Source of the DNA: a virus
Direction: 5' to 3' (one strand)
IMG/VR virus record: IMGVR_UViG_3300027706_000007
Coordinates: 30,124-94,123 of that record
DNA length: 64,000 bases
Below the pieces are notes generated by a model, which saw nothing but the letters and a program-made list of their open reading frames with translations, made no database searches and was not told the origin of the DNA. The stretch's first letter is position 1; every line of letters begins with the position of its first letter. Positions 26,457 to 35,184 of the stretch are shown here, in pieces. The translations under genes were made by a program, and so were the position numbers.

Positions 26457-28521
26457 TTCCGCGAATTATATTATTGATGAAGGCAAACTAAAGGTTAAGT
26501 ATTTCATAGATGGCAAAGAGTACATTGAATCAGACCCTACGCCCGCGCCCTATATGTTCGTACCGCGTAGATATGCAATAAATAGCACACATCGAGAAAT
26601 GGTCGATTTAACTACATTTGATACTGACGAATTAGTATACAGATACAATTATCCGCGTCCGTCCGCCGTTAAAAATGCGCGCTTATTACTTGAGCGCCGC
26701 GGAATACCTACTTACGAAGCTGACGTTCTTTATCGTAAAAATTGGATGCGCGATAATGATATTATTTGTGGAAATTATCCGCGACAAATCACAATGGATA
26801 CAGAAGAAATGGATGTTCCCTCACTACCAGATGTAGCGACGGCGCAGCAACCCATTATAGCAATAGGCGTGATTTACAATGGTAAACAACTAGTATGGAC
26901 AGGAGAGGAAAAGTCTATGCTTGAGGATTTTTTTACATTTCTACAAAGCGAACGCATCCAGATGATAAAAACGTGGAACGGCAAAGCATGGGATTGGCCA
27001 TATTTAATTAAGCGCGTCCAAAATTATCCTTCACTGGTCACAAAAGTAGATTTTTTACAATTTCGACATTTAGATTTAAGCCTTTTGTATAGAATATCAC
27101 AAAAAACCTTTAAAACTGGATGGAGCCTCGAAAAAGTAGGAAAACGATTTTTAAATCGCGAAAAGCCTTTCGTTAATCAGCGCATGGGTATGCTTTCAAA
27201 AGAGCAGTTAAAGGAACGCGTTTTGTGGGATGCAGAAATAACGGATTTGATTGACAGTCGCGTTGGACAAAGTAAGTATAGCGATTTGGCAATCGAACTC
27301 GCAAAAATGTCATATATATTTCCAGATGAAACTGTCTCGGAAAATCCAAATTCAGGTAATTTAACTATCACACCGGTATTAGACCAAATCTTTCTGAAAC
27401 AAGCTAGAATTTCTGGTTTCGTTCTTCCCTGTAAGCAACAATTTCAAGGCGCATATCAGGGCGCAGTTGTACTCGAAACCGAATATGGTATCTTCTCAGA
27501 TGTATTACAATTTGATTTCTCATCTCTGTATCCCAACATAATGCTTGCTTATAAAATTGCCCCTTATGGAAAATTTGAGAATTTTTGGGAGCCTATTATA
27601 CGTAAATTTTTAAATCAAAAGGAATTAGCAAAAAAGCTTGCAGATAAAGCGAAATATTGGTCTTCCAAAATAGCATCAAATTCGCTATATGGAATTATGG
27701 CAAGTAAAAATTACAGATTCGATGCATTAGCCGAAGCGCGACGCGTCGCAGCACAGGGACGAACAGTTCTTTTATCGCTTAAAGATTTTCTTCCCACACT
27801 AAATTATTATATACGTTACGGAGACACTGATAGCACATTTATCCCCGCTAAATACAGCGAGAAAGATGTGTTAAGTACTATACTCAACACATATATCGCT
27901 CAGAACTTCTCTCCAAATTTGAAACTAGAATTTGCCGCATTTTGGGATAAAATCGCCTTTACGCGCGGCATGGATGCGAAAGCTGTCAAAAAGAGATACT
28001 TCGGTCGCATAAAATATAATGAGAAAGGTGAATTAGTTAATACAATAGAAATAGTAGGACTCGAAAGTATGAGAAATGATTGGTGCGAACTGGCGCAAGA
28101 AATCCAAGAAATGGCCATCCATGAAATACTTAATGATGTACCGAAAGAGAAGATAATGGAAAAAGTATACACGATACTCGATGATATGTATGCAGGTAAA
28201 TTAGATTCAAAATTAGTACTTGAGAAACATCTAAAAAAGGACATATCTCAATATAAGGTCAGAACACAACACTTGAAAGCATATCTATCAGCGTTAGAGT
28301 CTGGCTGGGTTCCAGTCGATATGCTCCAATATCACGTCATACGCTATTATCTCACGCGTAACGGGCCAAAACTAGTTAATCTCACACAGCCTAGCGAAAT
28401 TGATTATGGTTTATATTGGGCGAAACAAATCGCTCCAATCTTGTATCGTCTGAATATACTCGACGAACTACCTAAATATAAAAACAAAATTCTCGCTGAC
28501 CCAAAACAGAAAACGCTATAG
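26446..28521 (+). CDS. polB: Family B DNA polymerase
   Basis: 691 residues from ATG 26446, inside the end of the PriX-like gene. Exonuclease: D118-T-E120 (Exo I) and NGKAWDWPYL (Exo II); in the Exo III region the Asp of LWDAEITD is present but the usual Tyr is Arg. Polymerase motif A is DFSSLYP (D357), motif B KIASNSLYG (K408), motif C YGDTDS (Y458, D460, D462). A and B are only 51 residues apart (archaeal PolB enzymes usually about 80 or more), so the palm-fingers insertion is much reduced. No intein interrupts the motifs. This is the replicative polymerase of the virus. Confidence 0.95.
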   Translation: MQIDSANYIIDEGKLKVKYFIDGKEYIESDPTPAPYMFVPRRYAINSTHREMVDLTTFDTDELVYRYNYPRPSAVKNARLLLERRGIPTYEADVLYRKNWMRDNDIICGNYPRQITMDTEEMDVPSLPDVATAQQPIIAIGVIYNGKQLVWTGEEKSMLEDFFTFLQSERIQMIKTWNGKAWDWPYLIKRVQNYPSLVTKVDFLQFRHLDLSLLYRISQKTFKTGWSLEKVGKRFLNREKPFVNQRMGMLSKEQLKERVLWDAEITDLIDSRVGQSKYSDLAIELAKMSYIFPDETVSENPNSGNLTITPVLDQIFLKQARISGFVLPCKQQFQGAYQGAVVLETEYGIFSDVLQFDFSSLYPNIMLAYKIAPYGKFENFWEPIIRKFLNQKELAKKLADKAKYWSSKIASNSLYGIMASKNYRFDALAEARRVAAQGRTVLLSLKDFLPTLNYYIRYGDTDSTFIPAKYSEKDVLSTILNTYIAQNFSPNLKLEFAAFWDKIAFTRGMDAKAVKKRYFGRIKYNEKGELVNTIEIVGLESMRNDWCELAQEIQEMAIHEILNDVPKEKIMEKVYTILDDMYAGKLDSKLVLEKHLKKDISQYKVRTQHLKAYLSALESGWVPVDMLQYHVIRYYLTRNGPKLVNLTQPSEIDYGLYWAKQIAPILYRLNILDELPKYKNKILADPKQKTL

Positions 28522-28773
28522 TTAGTTATATGCACTGAGGTCTACCTTATTCTGCGGTTCCGTGGGTTCTATCATATTTCCTTCGCGCATAATTTCGGTC
28601 ATAATGCCTGTTATTCGGTGTGTTAATTCGCGCGTGTCGTCCATGTCAGTTTTATAATTTAGCAATATTACTTTCAATTCATTTGAATAGCGCGTAGTGT
28701 AAATATTTCGAGCGACTAAAAAACCCACTACAAAAGCTAATGCGCCAACCGCAAATGCAAGAAGGTCAATCAT
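28522..28773 (-). CDS. Single-span membrane protein
   Basis: 83 residues; an N-terminal transmembrane segment (about residues 3-22) and a charged coiled-coil tail. It ends one base after the polymerase gene. TATA ACTTTATAACC upstream. Confidence 0.55.
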   Translation of the reverse strand: MIDLLAFAVGALAFVVGFLVARNIYTTRYSNELKVILLNYKTDMDDTRELTHRITGIMTEIMREGNMIEPTEPQNKVDLSAYN

Positions 28774-28876
28774 ATCTACGCCCCATTAAAATGCGTGGGT
28801 TATAAAGTTTGTCAAACCTTTTAGATTAAAAAATTGAGGAATTCTTATATAGTCGGCTGATGCTAAATTTATAGTT

Positions 28877-29371
28877 ATGAAAAAGACACACTCGTTTTCA
28901 GACATAAATCCATTTACTGGCCGCGCTTCAATTGATAGACGCACGGAAACTGAATTAATAGAGCAATCGTTAGGATTCTCCGGTATGTTAATTGCTTATT
29001 CGAAATCAACTTACTTGCGTAAATTTCCTACACATGTTGTATATTTTAATGGATGCATTTTTATAATTGAGAATGAACAACCTGTACAAATTTGGTGGGG
29101 AGATTTGGATATATCAGATAAGTTCGAAGCTATACGCGAACTAGCTCGCGCGCTGCAAAAAGATATATATGTAGCACCGGAGCATCCATTCAGAAGCGAC
29201 TTTTATCGAGTAGGTATAAAAGACTTAAATCATTCAGTCGTTGTATTTCGCTTCACACCGAATGGAGATGTTTTTGTGCATGGCGACATTCCGATTAAAA
29301 CTAAAAAACTTACGACTTCATACTTCTCGCACGTAAAGGATGAATTCTATGAAACGTTGCGCGCAAAATAA
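28877..29371 (+). CDS. Conserved-looking virus protein, unknown
   Basis: 164 residues, leaderless after CTTATATAGTC. Contains IIENEQPVQIWWGDLDISDKFEAIRELA and a long C-terminal beta-alpha region. I have an impression of similar short proteins in other archaeal and bacterial viruses but cannot name the family. Confidence 0.55.
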   Translation: MKKTHSFSDINPFTGRASIDRRTETELIEQSLGFSGMLIAYSKSTYLRKFPTHVVYFNGCIFIIENEQPVQIWWGDLDISDKFEAIRELARALQKDIYVAPEHPFRSDFYRVGIKDLNHSVVVFRFTPNGDVFVHGDIPIKTKKLTTSYFSHVKDEFYETLRAK

Positions 29372-29428
29372 AATATACGACACTATTTAGCGACATCCTG
29401 CGCAGGTCTAGCAAAAGCTGGAAATCTT

Positions 29429-29623
29429 TCACCAATCGCCATTTTTCATCATTATTTGTGTACCCGTGTCAATAAAATGCATATTGGTGGAGAAACTAAA
29501 ATCGGACTTTTCCTTACGCAGATAATTGTCAACTTCAAAACACAATACAGTTAAATCATAACTAAGCGGCCACTTTTTTACAAATACTTTTATGCGCATC
29601 GCCATTTTAAAATGAGTTATCAT
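29429..29623 (-). CDS. Small protein, unknown
   Basis: 64 residues; a start at the second ATG (29605) is possible. Last gene of a four-gene minus-strand unit (30350 to 29429) with short spacing or overlaps. Beta-like pattern with basic residues. Confidence 0.4.
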   Translation of the reverse strand: MITHFKMAMRIKVFVKKWPLSYDLTVLCFEVDNYLRKEKSDFSFSTNMHFIDTGTQIMMKNGDW

Positions 29624-29630
29624 ATAATAT

Positions 29631-29864
29631 CTACTCTATTCCGAAAAAAACTTGTATTCGTTCATGTTGGGCAAATCTGAACATATGGTGAAAAGTAGCC
29701 GCATCAAGAATATCTATGCTTGATAGTCTAACATCGTTATTATCGCGGAAGCATTTAGCATATTTTTCAAGCTTATGTGATATATTGTAACCATACATTA
29801 ACTCTAAATATACGCTGTTCCTGTTCGTTGTGTAATATTCCAGACCTATTATTCTAACTTTCAT
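29631..29864 (-). CDS. Small protein, unknown
   Basis: 77 residues from ATG 29864; a GTG at 29873 overlaps the end of the gene before. The same GTGAAA-x3-ATG start context is used by its upstream neighbour, and GTGA may serve as the ribosome site. Ends IQVFFGIE. Confidence 0.45.
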   Translation of the reverse strand: MKVRIIGLEYYTTNRNSVYLELMYGYNISHKLEKYAKCFRDNNDVRLSSIDILDAATFHHMFRFAQHERIQVFFGIE

Positions 29865-30102
29865 ATGTTTCACTTTTGATTATAATTTCTTCAAGCTTTT
29901 CTGAGTCCGCTAAATATTCAACAGTTGCAGTATTAACGCGCCATATTCTAAGTAGCGGCTGTTCTAAGTCTACAAAATTGGGAAATAAGCCCACATGGGA
30001 ATATTCCCACGTTGCTATACGCTGCATATCTCTTATCTTTAAAGGTATAACGGTTCTCATTTCAAGCGGCCTAATTTCCGCGTTGAATATCTGTTTTTTC
30101 AT
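29854..30102 (-). CDS. Small protein, unknown
   Basis: 82 residues from ATG 30102; GTG 30111 overlaps the previous stop. Mixed alpha-beta pattern with the motif EYSHVGLFPNFVDLEQPLLR. Second gene of the 30350-29429 unit. Confidence 0.45.
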   Translation of the reverse strand: MKKQIFNAEIRPLEMRTVIPLKIRDMQRIATWEYSHVGLFPNFVDLEQPLLRIWRVNTATVEYLADSEKLEEIIIKSETYES

Positions 30103-30107
30103 ATCTT

Positions 30108-30350
30108 TCACTCAAAACCACAACATTCAATTTCTATTACGCATTCTGTAAAATCTTCTATAGTATCGAAAATCCCAAGAAAATCAAATGCATTTATTTC
30201 TTCTTCTTCGAGCGAAGCGTCATCCCATAAATAATAGAATACATCCTGTCTTAACTGCGAAATATCTAAAGGTAACTCACAGGTAAAATGTTCAAAGCTA
30301 TAATAGGTATGGAAAGCGCTCTTAAATATATTTCGTATCTCAGGACTCAT
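30108..30350 (-). CDS. Small acidic protein, first of a four-gene unit
   Basis: 80 residues with a Cys pair near the end (ECCGFE) and an EEEEINAFDFLGIFD stretch. Preceded by AATATTAATATAG about 30-40 bases upstream. Confidence 0.5.
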   Translation of the reverse strand: MSPEIRNIFKSAFHTYYSFEHFTCELPLDISQLRQDVFYYLWDDASLEEEEINAFDFLGIFDTIEDFTECVIEIECCGFE

Positions 30351-30424
30351 ATCCCATCCATGTCTAACAAATGACTATATTAATATTTACGATTAATTTT
30401 GCAGATTGCGCGCAGTATAAAAGT

Positions 30425-30703
30425 CTAGCGCTTTTTTGGATTTATACGCCACCATTCGATTTGATTTATTGGCACACGTTCGTCGATTTCATGTGTAAGA
30501 TTGGTTTCGATATCATTAACAATAGCGCGGAACCAATTTAGTTCACTGAATCTGATTTTGATAATTTGTTCTTGTATCGCATATTTAACCAAGACCCGCG
30601 CACGCTTACGCTCGCGTCGCAGCGCCTTACTAATCGCGCGTATAACTCTTAAATCGGACTCATGTCCTCTTGTATCAATTTTTGGTTTCGTTGCATCTGC
30701 GGC
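30425..30703 (-). CDS. Basic small protein with no clear start codon
   Basis: A charged, Arg-rich frame runs to TAG 30425-30427: it contains SDLRVIRAISKALRRERKR and ends QIEWWRINPKKR. The only usual start in this frame is an internal TTG, leaving about 55 residues. The nearby ATG codons (just after a TATA at about 30720) are in other frames and stop early. Either a non-standard start, a small indel or decay of the 5' end. Coordinates mark the open frame rather than a known start. Confidence 0.4.
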   Translation of the reverse strand, partial: AADATKPKIDTRGHESDLRVIRAISKALRRERKRARVLVKYAIQEQIIKIRFSELNWFRAIVNDIETNLTHEIDERVPINQIEWWRINPKKR

Positions 30704-30824
30704 TATAAGCGGGTAGCATATAAAAGCTTTTTTAAATTTAAAAATCGCAAAAACCTTATAAAGATAAGTGACATAAGAGCCACGTGATGAGCACGGGTGC
30801 TGTGCTGGGAGTGCGTATAAAAAT

Positions 30825-31088
30825 ATGAAAGTACGTGAAATTTTTTTCTGGTGGCAACTGCAGCCTATTGGCGCGTTAGAATGCGCGTATCGTCTATCAC
30901 GTAAGATGAATGTACCTTTTACTGCGCTAGCTTATGAGGCGAAAGAATATCTTACATGTAAGGATTCTTCGCCACTTCCTGATTTTGAGCCATTCTGGGA
31001 AGACATCGCTTATGATATGCGCTTAGGGACGCGCGATTTAATCATAGCAAATAAATTACGCGCATCTCTAAAAATGTGCGCGGTCTAA
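30825..31088 (+). CDS. Small helical protein, unknown
   Basis: 87 residues; transcript probably starts near 30775 after CTTATAAAGAT, leaving a leader of about 50 bases with GGGAGTG near the ATG. WWQLQPIGALECAYRL near the start suggests an amphipathic helix. Converges with the next minus gene (46-base overlap). Confidence 0.5.
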   Translation: MKVREIFFWWQLQPIGALECAYRLSRKMNVPFTALAYEAKEYLTCKDSSPLPDFEPFWEDIAYDMRLGTRDLIIANKLRASLKMCAV

Positions 31089-31323
31089 GGTTTTCCCAAT
31101 CTGTATCCGTACCCGTTAATAAGTTCCATGTAGCATAATATAACGATGATGTAATCTCTGCCATTCTACGGAAATCGGAATAGGGCGCGCGGTCATAACC
31201 AAACGAGTTCACTAGAAAATCTCTCCCTACAATCATATCATCTTGTAGTTCGCGCTCTACTAGCTCTTTTAGAAGTCGTGGATATAATTCCCGCTCAGAA
31301 AGATTTCGCAGTTTTCTCTTCAT
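31042..31323 (-). CDS. Small protein, member of the 31-32 kb family?
   Basis: 93 residues from ATG 31323 with GAGGTGA six bases upstream. Arg/Glu-rich helices, then a SSLYYATWNLL segment that resembles the Ile-x-Tyr ending of its neighbours. Last gene of a minus unit. Confidence 0.5.
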   Translation of the reverse strand: MKRKLRNLSERELYPRLLKELVERELQDDMIVGRDFLVNSFGYDRAPYSDFRRMAEITSSLYYATWNLLTGTDTDWENLRPRTFLEMRVIYLL

Positions 31324-31338
31324 CACAATTCACCTCTA

Positions 31339-31581
31339 TTATTTAAGTCCGAAAAGTATATAGTATGTTTCGCGTTCAACTTGCCTCGTTCTATATGTTA
31401 TATGTATTATATCGCGTTCTACTCCGCGCAAAAGATTAAGGTTGCTCCGTGACATATCGTATACTAGCGTATCTGGGGTCACCGAAAGATACATATCAGA
31501 TATTTTACCTAATATCTTTTTGATAAGTTCCTCGCTGTTTTCGCGCAGAATCAACATATCAAAGTCCTCCACTTTTCTCAT
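31339..31581 (-). CDS. Small protein, paralogue of the next two genes
   Basis: 80 residues from ATG 31581 in the preceding stop (ATGA); ATG 31557 with GGAGG just before it is a good alternative (72 residues). Ends DIIHITYRTRQVERETYYILFG, aligning with DLYYITFRTIIIGHG in the upstream gene. Confidence 0.5.
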   Translation of the reverse strand: MRKVEDFDMLILRENSEELIKKILGKISDMYLSVTPDTLVYDMSRSNLNLLRGVERDIIHITYRTRQVERETYYILFGLK

Positions 31582-31802
31582 ATTTTATTCGCTAAGGAAA
31601 TTGTCCCATGTCCAATAATTATAGTTCTAAAAGTAATATAATACAAGTCGCCTTCTAATATGTCTAAGTATAGATATAGATATCCTCGCGCTAAAACGTA
31701 ATCTTCTTGTATCCTTTTATCTAGCTCGCCAAACATCTCCCGTAATCTAAATATAACTCGGAGATTAACTCCCCCGTTATCTTCATGCGTTAGAAATAGC
31801 AT
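31578..31802 (-). CDS. Small protein, paralogue of neighbours
   Basis: 74 residues. Shares with its neighbours the order MLxL..., charged helix, LYLDILEGDLYYITFRT. Overlaps the next start by four bases. Confidence 0.5.
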   Translation of the reverse strand: MLFLTHEDNGGVNLRVIFRLREMFGELDKRIQEDYVLARGYLYLYLDILEGDLYYITFRTIIIGHGTISLANKI

Positions 31803-31804
31803 TT

Positions 31805-32050
31805 CTATCTGTGCTCCATTAGTCTTAGACGGGGGTTATTTCTTTTCTGCGCTAGATATTTAATGTACCTGATATATGTTACGTCGTTAATTTGTGAATA
31901 TAATATCGACCAAATTAATGCTATATGGTTCCCAAATCTCTCAGCAAAATTGCTTGCGGCTAACAAAGTATTATCTTTTAGTTGTTCCTCTACACTAGAA
32001 AAAGTATCTCGCAGTTTCTCTTTCACCTTATCATCCGAATATACTATCAT
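31805..32050 (-). CDS. Small protein, first gene of the 32-31 kb unit
   Basis: 81 residues, ATG 32050 with AGCTATATATATTG upstream. Helix EKLRDTFSSVEEQLKDNTLLAASNFAERFGNHIALIWSI and an ending NDVTYIRYIKYL that aligns loosely with the two genes after it. Confidence 0.5.
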   Translation of the reverse strand: MIVYSDDKVKEKLRDTFSSVEEQLKDNTLLAASNFAERFGNHIALIWSILYSQINDVTYIRYIKYLAQKRNNPRLRLMEHR

Positions 32051-32126
32051 ACACTAAGCATCGTTCTTACTGAAATAGCAATATATATAGCTTATGATAA
32101 AAATAAAAAAATAAAAAAACGTATGT

Positions 32127-32423
32127 TTAATCTGCCAGCCGTCGCATTTCTACAGGGTTGTATTCAACAGGCTGAATGATTCTGTACATTCCCGCTGGAA
32201 GTTCGATTGGCTTGTGCTCTTCGTGAACAACAACGGCGCGTTCCGCTACTTGTGCGTACTTGTTGTTCTGTAGCTGGAGTAGTTGCGCGCCCTGTATTCT
32301 GTGGTGATGGCCAGTCGCCTCACCGTATGCAACGATATCAGTGTTGAGCGGAGTCGCTTCGGGGGGAAGTGTGTCTACTCTCAGAAACATTACATCACCC
32401 TGTCGATATAGTTGTTTTGTCAT
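32127..32423 (-). CDS. Small conserved partner protein of DUF6745 type genes
   Basis: 98 residues. RQGDVMFLRVDTLPPEA, GEATGHHHRI, VVVHEEHKPIELPAGMYRIIQPVEYNP and a final RRLAD closely match a small protein family known from bacteria and phages, usually next to a leucine-rich or DUF6745 protein. Here such a protein lies 0.4 kb away on the other strand. The family has conserved His/Glu patches; its biochemical role is not known to me. Confidence 0.75.
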   Translation of the reverse strand: MTKQLYRQGDVMFLRVDTLPPEATPLNTDIVAYGEATGHHHRIQGAQLLQLQNNKYAQVAERAVVVHEEHKPIELPAGMYRIIQPVEYNPVEMRRLAD

Positions 32424-32527
32424 ATCGGGCTACCTTAAAATTATGGATTATATAAATGTTTTTACGGTTTTAATCACGCAGAAAAAAGATAAAACTTTAT
32501 AGAGGTCTGTATAAAGGATATAGGAGT

Positions 32528-32794
32528 GTGCGAACTAAAAATTTGAATGTAACTTCCGCAGCCAACGTTTCAGTTATAAAGACAGTCGCTGATACTTTGC
32601 GCACAGAAAATATTTACGCGAACCGCGCCGGATTTAATTTTGAAAGCGAAGACGAACAAGTAGATATGATAAATGAACTGTTCATATTTTATTGGCCGCT
32701 TGCGGAGCGAATACGACGTATTATACAACGGGAAGCAAAACGGATGTTAGAAAGGAAATCGCAAAAGCTTTATAAACCAAAAGCGCGCACCTAA
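32528..32794 (+). CDS. Basic small protein upstream of the DUF6745-like gene
   Basis: 88 residues from GTG 32528 after ACTTTATAGAGG. Middle FNFESEDEQVDMINELFIFYWPLAERIRRIIQREAKR is helical and basic. Eight bases before the DUF6745-like start. Confidence 0.5.
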   Translation: MRTKNLNVTSAANVSVIKTVADTLRTENIYANRAGFNFESEDEQVDMINELFIFYWPLAERIRRIIQREAKRMLERKSQKLYKPKART

Positions 32795-32801
32795 ATGCGC
32801 A

Positions 32802-33788
32802 ATGTCTGAACTAACAGAAGAAGCGAAAAAAGAAATCCTAGAGCGAGTAAAGAACGAATGGTACAAGCTGATTTTCGAGTCGGGCAAAATTCCAGATGAG
32901 AAAGAAATCAGACCTCTCATGGACAGACTATACGAACTAAGCGGCGAAAAGCCACCACGCAAAATAAAGATTTTCTTGTCTCTCATTGATGAAAAAATAG
33001 CAATCCACAACGTGCTACGAAAGCGTAAAAAGTATCAACAATACAAAGGCGAGTTCTTGTATCTCAGCAGCTATCAGGGTGGTGGCTGGGACGCGGCGTG
33101 GTTAGCAAAACTTGAAGCTGCCGAACAAATGGGTTTCAAACCATCGAAAGAACTATTTTTCGTTTACAAAGACCTAGTGAAAAAAGGTGTGTACGATTTC
33201 GTCCCAGACCGAGACGTATATGTTTGCGCGTATCCGAAAAAGATACGAATGGATGACCGCATGAGACTACATTCCACGAACGGCCCCGCTGTAGAATGGC
33301 ACAACCACCGCGGAGACCTCTATTTCATACATGGAGCACTCTTCCCCGAAGACTTATACTGGCGCGTGGTAAAGCGCGAAATATCGGCTGAAGAAGTTCT
33401 GAAAATAGAGAACATTGAAGTGCGAACACGAGCAATCGAAATACTAGGATATGAACGAATGCTGCGTGAACTGGATGCAAAGGAACTCGAAAAAAGAACG
33501 ACAACGTCCAGACCCCCGCTAAACGTCCCAATCACATATGCACTATACGAAGTTCAATTGAACGATGACCAACAAGATGGCGAAAATCTGCCCGCGAAAA
33601 TTCTCCAAGTGCAGTGTCCATCAACTTCGAAGATAACCTTCATACGCGTACCACCGTTTCTTACACAGGAACGGGGCCGAGACCGCAAACCCCTTAAGAC
33701 CATCGATGATGCACTTACAGCGATGTTCCAACTCAACAACGAAATCAATCCGGAAGAATATTTCAATTCGCTGCTAGCTGAAACATAA
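32802..33788 (+). CDS. DUF6745-like protein
   Basis: 328 residues. Segments MRLHSTNGPAVEWHNHRGDLYFIHGALFPEDLYWRVV, EISAEEVLKIENIEVRTRAIEILGYERML correspond to the DUF6745 pattern (RLHS-x2-GPAV-x-W ... HG ... ITxEx-I ... N-x-E-x-R-x-x-IE). The C-terminal 90 residues are family-specific. In bacteria this family is paired with the small HEEHxPI protein, as here. Function unknown; conflict or regulatory roles have been suggested for related gene neighbourhoods, which I cannot confirm. Confidence 0.7.
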   Translation: MSELTEEAKKEILERVKNEWYKLIFESGKIPDEKEIRPLMDRLYELSGEKPPRKIKIFLSLIDEKIAIHNVLRKRKKYQQYKGEFLYLSSYQGGGWDAAWLAKLEAAEQMGFKPSKELFFVYKDLVKKGVYDFVPDRDVYVCAYPKKIRMDDRMRLHSTNGPAVEWHNHRGDLYFIHGALFPEDLYWRVVKREISAEEVLKIENIEVRTRAIEILGYERMLRELDAKELEKRTTTSRPPLNVPITYALYEVQLNDDQQDGENLPAKILQVQCPSTSKITFIRVPPFLTQERGRDRKPLKTIDDALTAMFQLNNEINPEEYFNSLLAET

Positions 33789-33863
33789 TTTTTTATCGCG
33801 ATTTTTATTTTATTTTATTATTTAGAGAAAACCATATATTCTACAATATTATCCCATTACTTT

Positions 33864-34064
33864 ATGCGAGTCTGTGTACTGTTCTCAATCCCAGAGGACT
33901 TGGGACTAGATGAATGCTGTGTCCGCATAGCACTAAAGATAAAAGGCGTATTCCAATTATGGCCTCTAAACCAAATCGATGGGTCGTTTCCGTTTAGAGC
34001 AACTCCTACTGATATTTTCGATGCCACGTTACAGAACATAATAGAGCGCGTAAAAAATAGATAA
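33864..34064 (+). CDS. Small protein, unknown
   Basis: 66 residues, ATG about 27-30 bases after ACCATATATTC. Start LFSIPEDLGLDECCVRIALKI is a beta-alpha unit. A longer frame on the opposite strand (33857-34312) lacks promoter signals and looks like a shadow. Confidence 0.45.
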   Translation: MRVCVLFSIPEDLGLDECCVRIALKIKGVFQLWPLNQIDGSFPFRATPTDIFDATLQNIIERVKNR

Positions 34065-34115
34065 TCAATTCCGACGAAAGCTATATATCTGACATAATCG
34101 CCGGTATTACATAAA

Positions 34116-34436
34116 ATGATAATACGTATGATATATACGGATTCGACAGCGACATTACAATCTGAGTACAAAACCCGTCCTGCATATGCGATTGTAAAGG
34201 AGCTAGTAAAGATGCGTCTTGCAGTTGATACTCTGGCCTTAAAATATCTATTATATAACGAAGTCGATAATCTGGACGTTATTATGTTTTTGCGCGCTAT
34301 ACAAAATTCCATAGACGAGTGGGTTAATAGAGCAGTTGATAATGGAAAACATAGAATGTATATATCAGACTATATGTACAAATACAAATTTGATAAGGGG
34401 GTTGATGAAGACTTTGATGAGGACTATGAAATTTAA
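34116..34436 (+). CDS. Small helical protein, unknown
   Basis: 106 residues after AGCTATATATC. Central LVKMRLAVDTLALKYLLYNEVDNLDVIMFLRAIQNSIDEW is helical; the C-terminus is acidic (FDKGVDEDFDEDYEI). Resembles, loosely, the other helix-plus-strand proteins of this region. Confidence 0.5.
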   Translation: MIIRMIYTDSTATLQSEYKTRPAYAIVKELVKMRLAVDTLALKYLLYNEVDNLDVIMFLRAIQNSIDEWVNRAVDNGKHRMYISDYMYKYKFDKGVDEDFDEDYEI

Positions 34437-34510
34437 ATATAAGAAATACATATTACGGAGTAGGTTCAGCTTTGCGTAGGACAGTAATGTGTGCTGGAGA
34501 GTTTTAAATT

Positions 34511-34813
34511 ATGAACAAATTTGTGATTCATATTGGCGAAAAAACTGTAGAATATAGTAAGTTTCCATACGACGGAAAGACACTTAATACAATTGCGCAT
34601 AACTTGAATGAATTATTACATGAAGTATATTGGTATCATACTCCGACTGAAACGCCCATCGCAGATTTCTACAGGAACACTAATGACATGCAACTTATAA
34701 ATAACGGGAGTATACTTAATTTACCTTTTAATTATACCGTAACTTTTAATCATATTGTAGTGTTGGAACTAGGGATAACCCCAGAAACTACTACTTTAAT
34801 AGACTTATTTTAA
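34511..34813 (+). CDS. Small protein, copy 1 of a tandem pair
   Basis: 100 residues. The leader of about 50 bases before ATG includes GTGTGCTGGAGAG. Shares MNKFVIHIGE, a helix NTIAHNLNELLHEVYWY and a late VVLEL pattern with the next gene. Confidence 0.5.
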   Translation: MNKFVIHIGEKTVEYSKFPYDGKTLNTIAHNLNELLHEVYWYHTPTETPIADFYRNTNDMQLINNGSILNLPFNYTVTFNHIVVLELGITPETTTLIDLF

Positions 34814-34826
34814 GTGGTGGTGTTTA

Positions 34827-35135
34827 TTGAACAACTTTATAATCAATGTGGGAGAAAATCAAAAGGAGTTGCCTAGAATCGAATACGTAGAAGAAATAGC
34901 ATATAAAATTAACGGCGAATTAAACGCGCTTGCGAACGAAGTTGCCACATTTTTTAGACGAAATCCAATGTCTAATCTACAACGGTCTATATTCCCTAGT
35001 ACTATGTCTTTGGTAAGTCGCGCAACCATATGTAACATCCCCCCACCCGCTATAGTCCTAGAACCTAAACGGGGCGCAACTTCTAGCCATGTCTCAGATT
35101 TTTATCATGTACTTATTGTACGCTCAGAAACATAA
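34827..35135 (+). CDS. Small protein, copy 2 of the tandem pair
   Basis: 102 residues from TTG 34827 after GTGGTGG. MNNFIINVGENQKEL, then a helix INGELNALANEVATFFRR; paralogous to 34511-34813. Followed by the second candidate RNA. Confidence 0.5.
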   Translation: MNNFIINVGENQKELPRIEYVEEIAYKINGELNALANEVATFFRRNPMSNLQRSIFPSTMSLVSRATICNIPPPAIVLEPKRGATSSHVSDFYHVLIVRSET

Positions 35136-35184
35136 AAATAATTTACCATAAAGGTTTAAATAACTTACTCTTTATACTACTAAC

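Noticed and set aside
33857-34312. 151-residue frame on the minus strand
   Set aside because: No TATA box; overlaps plus-strand genes 33864 and 34116, which have promoters.
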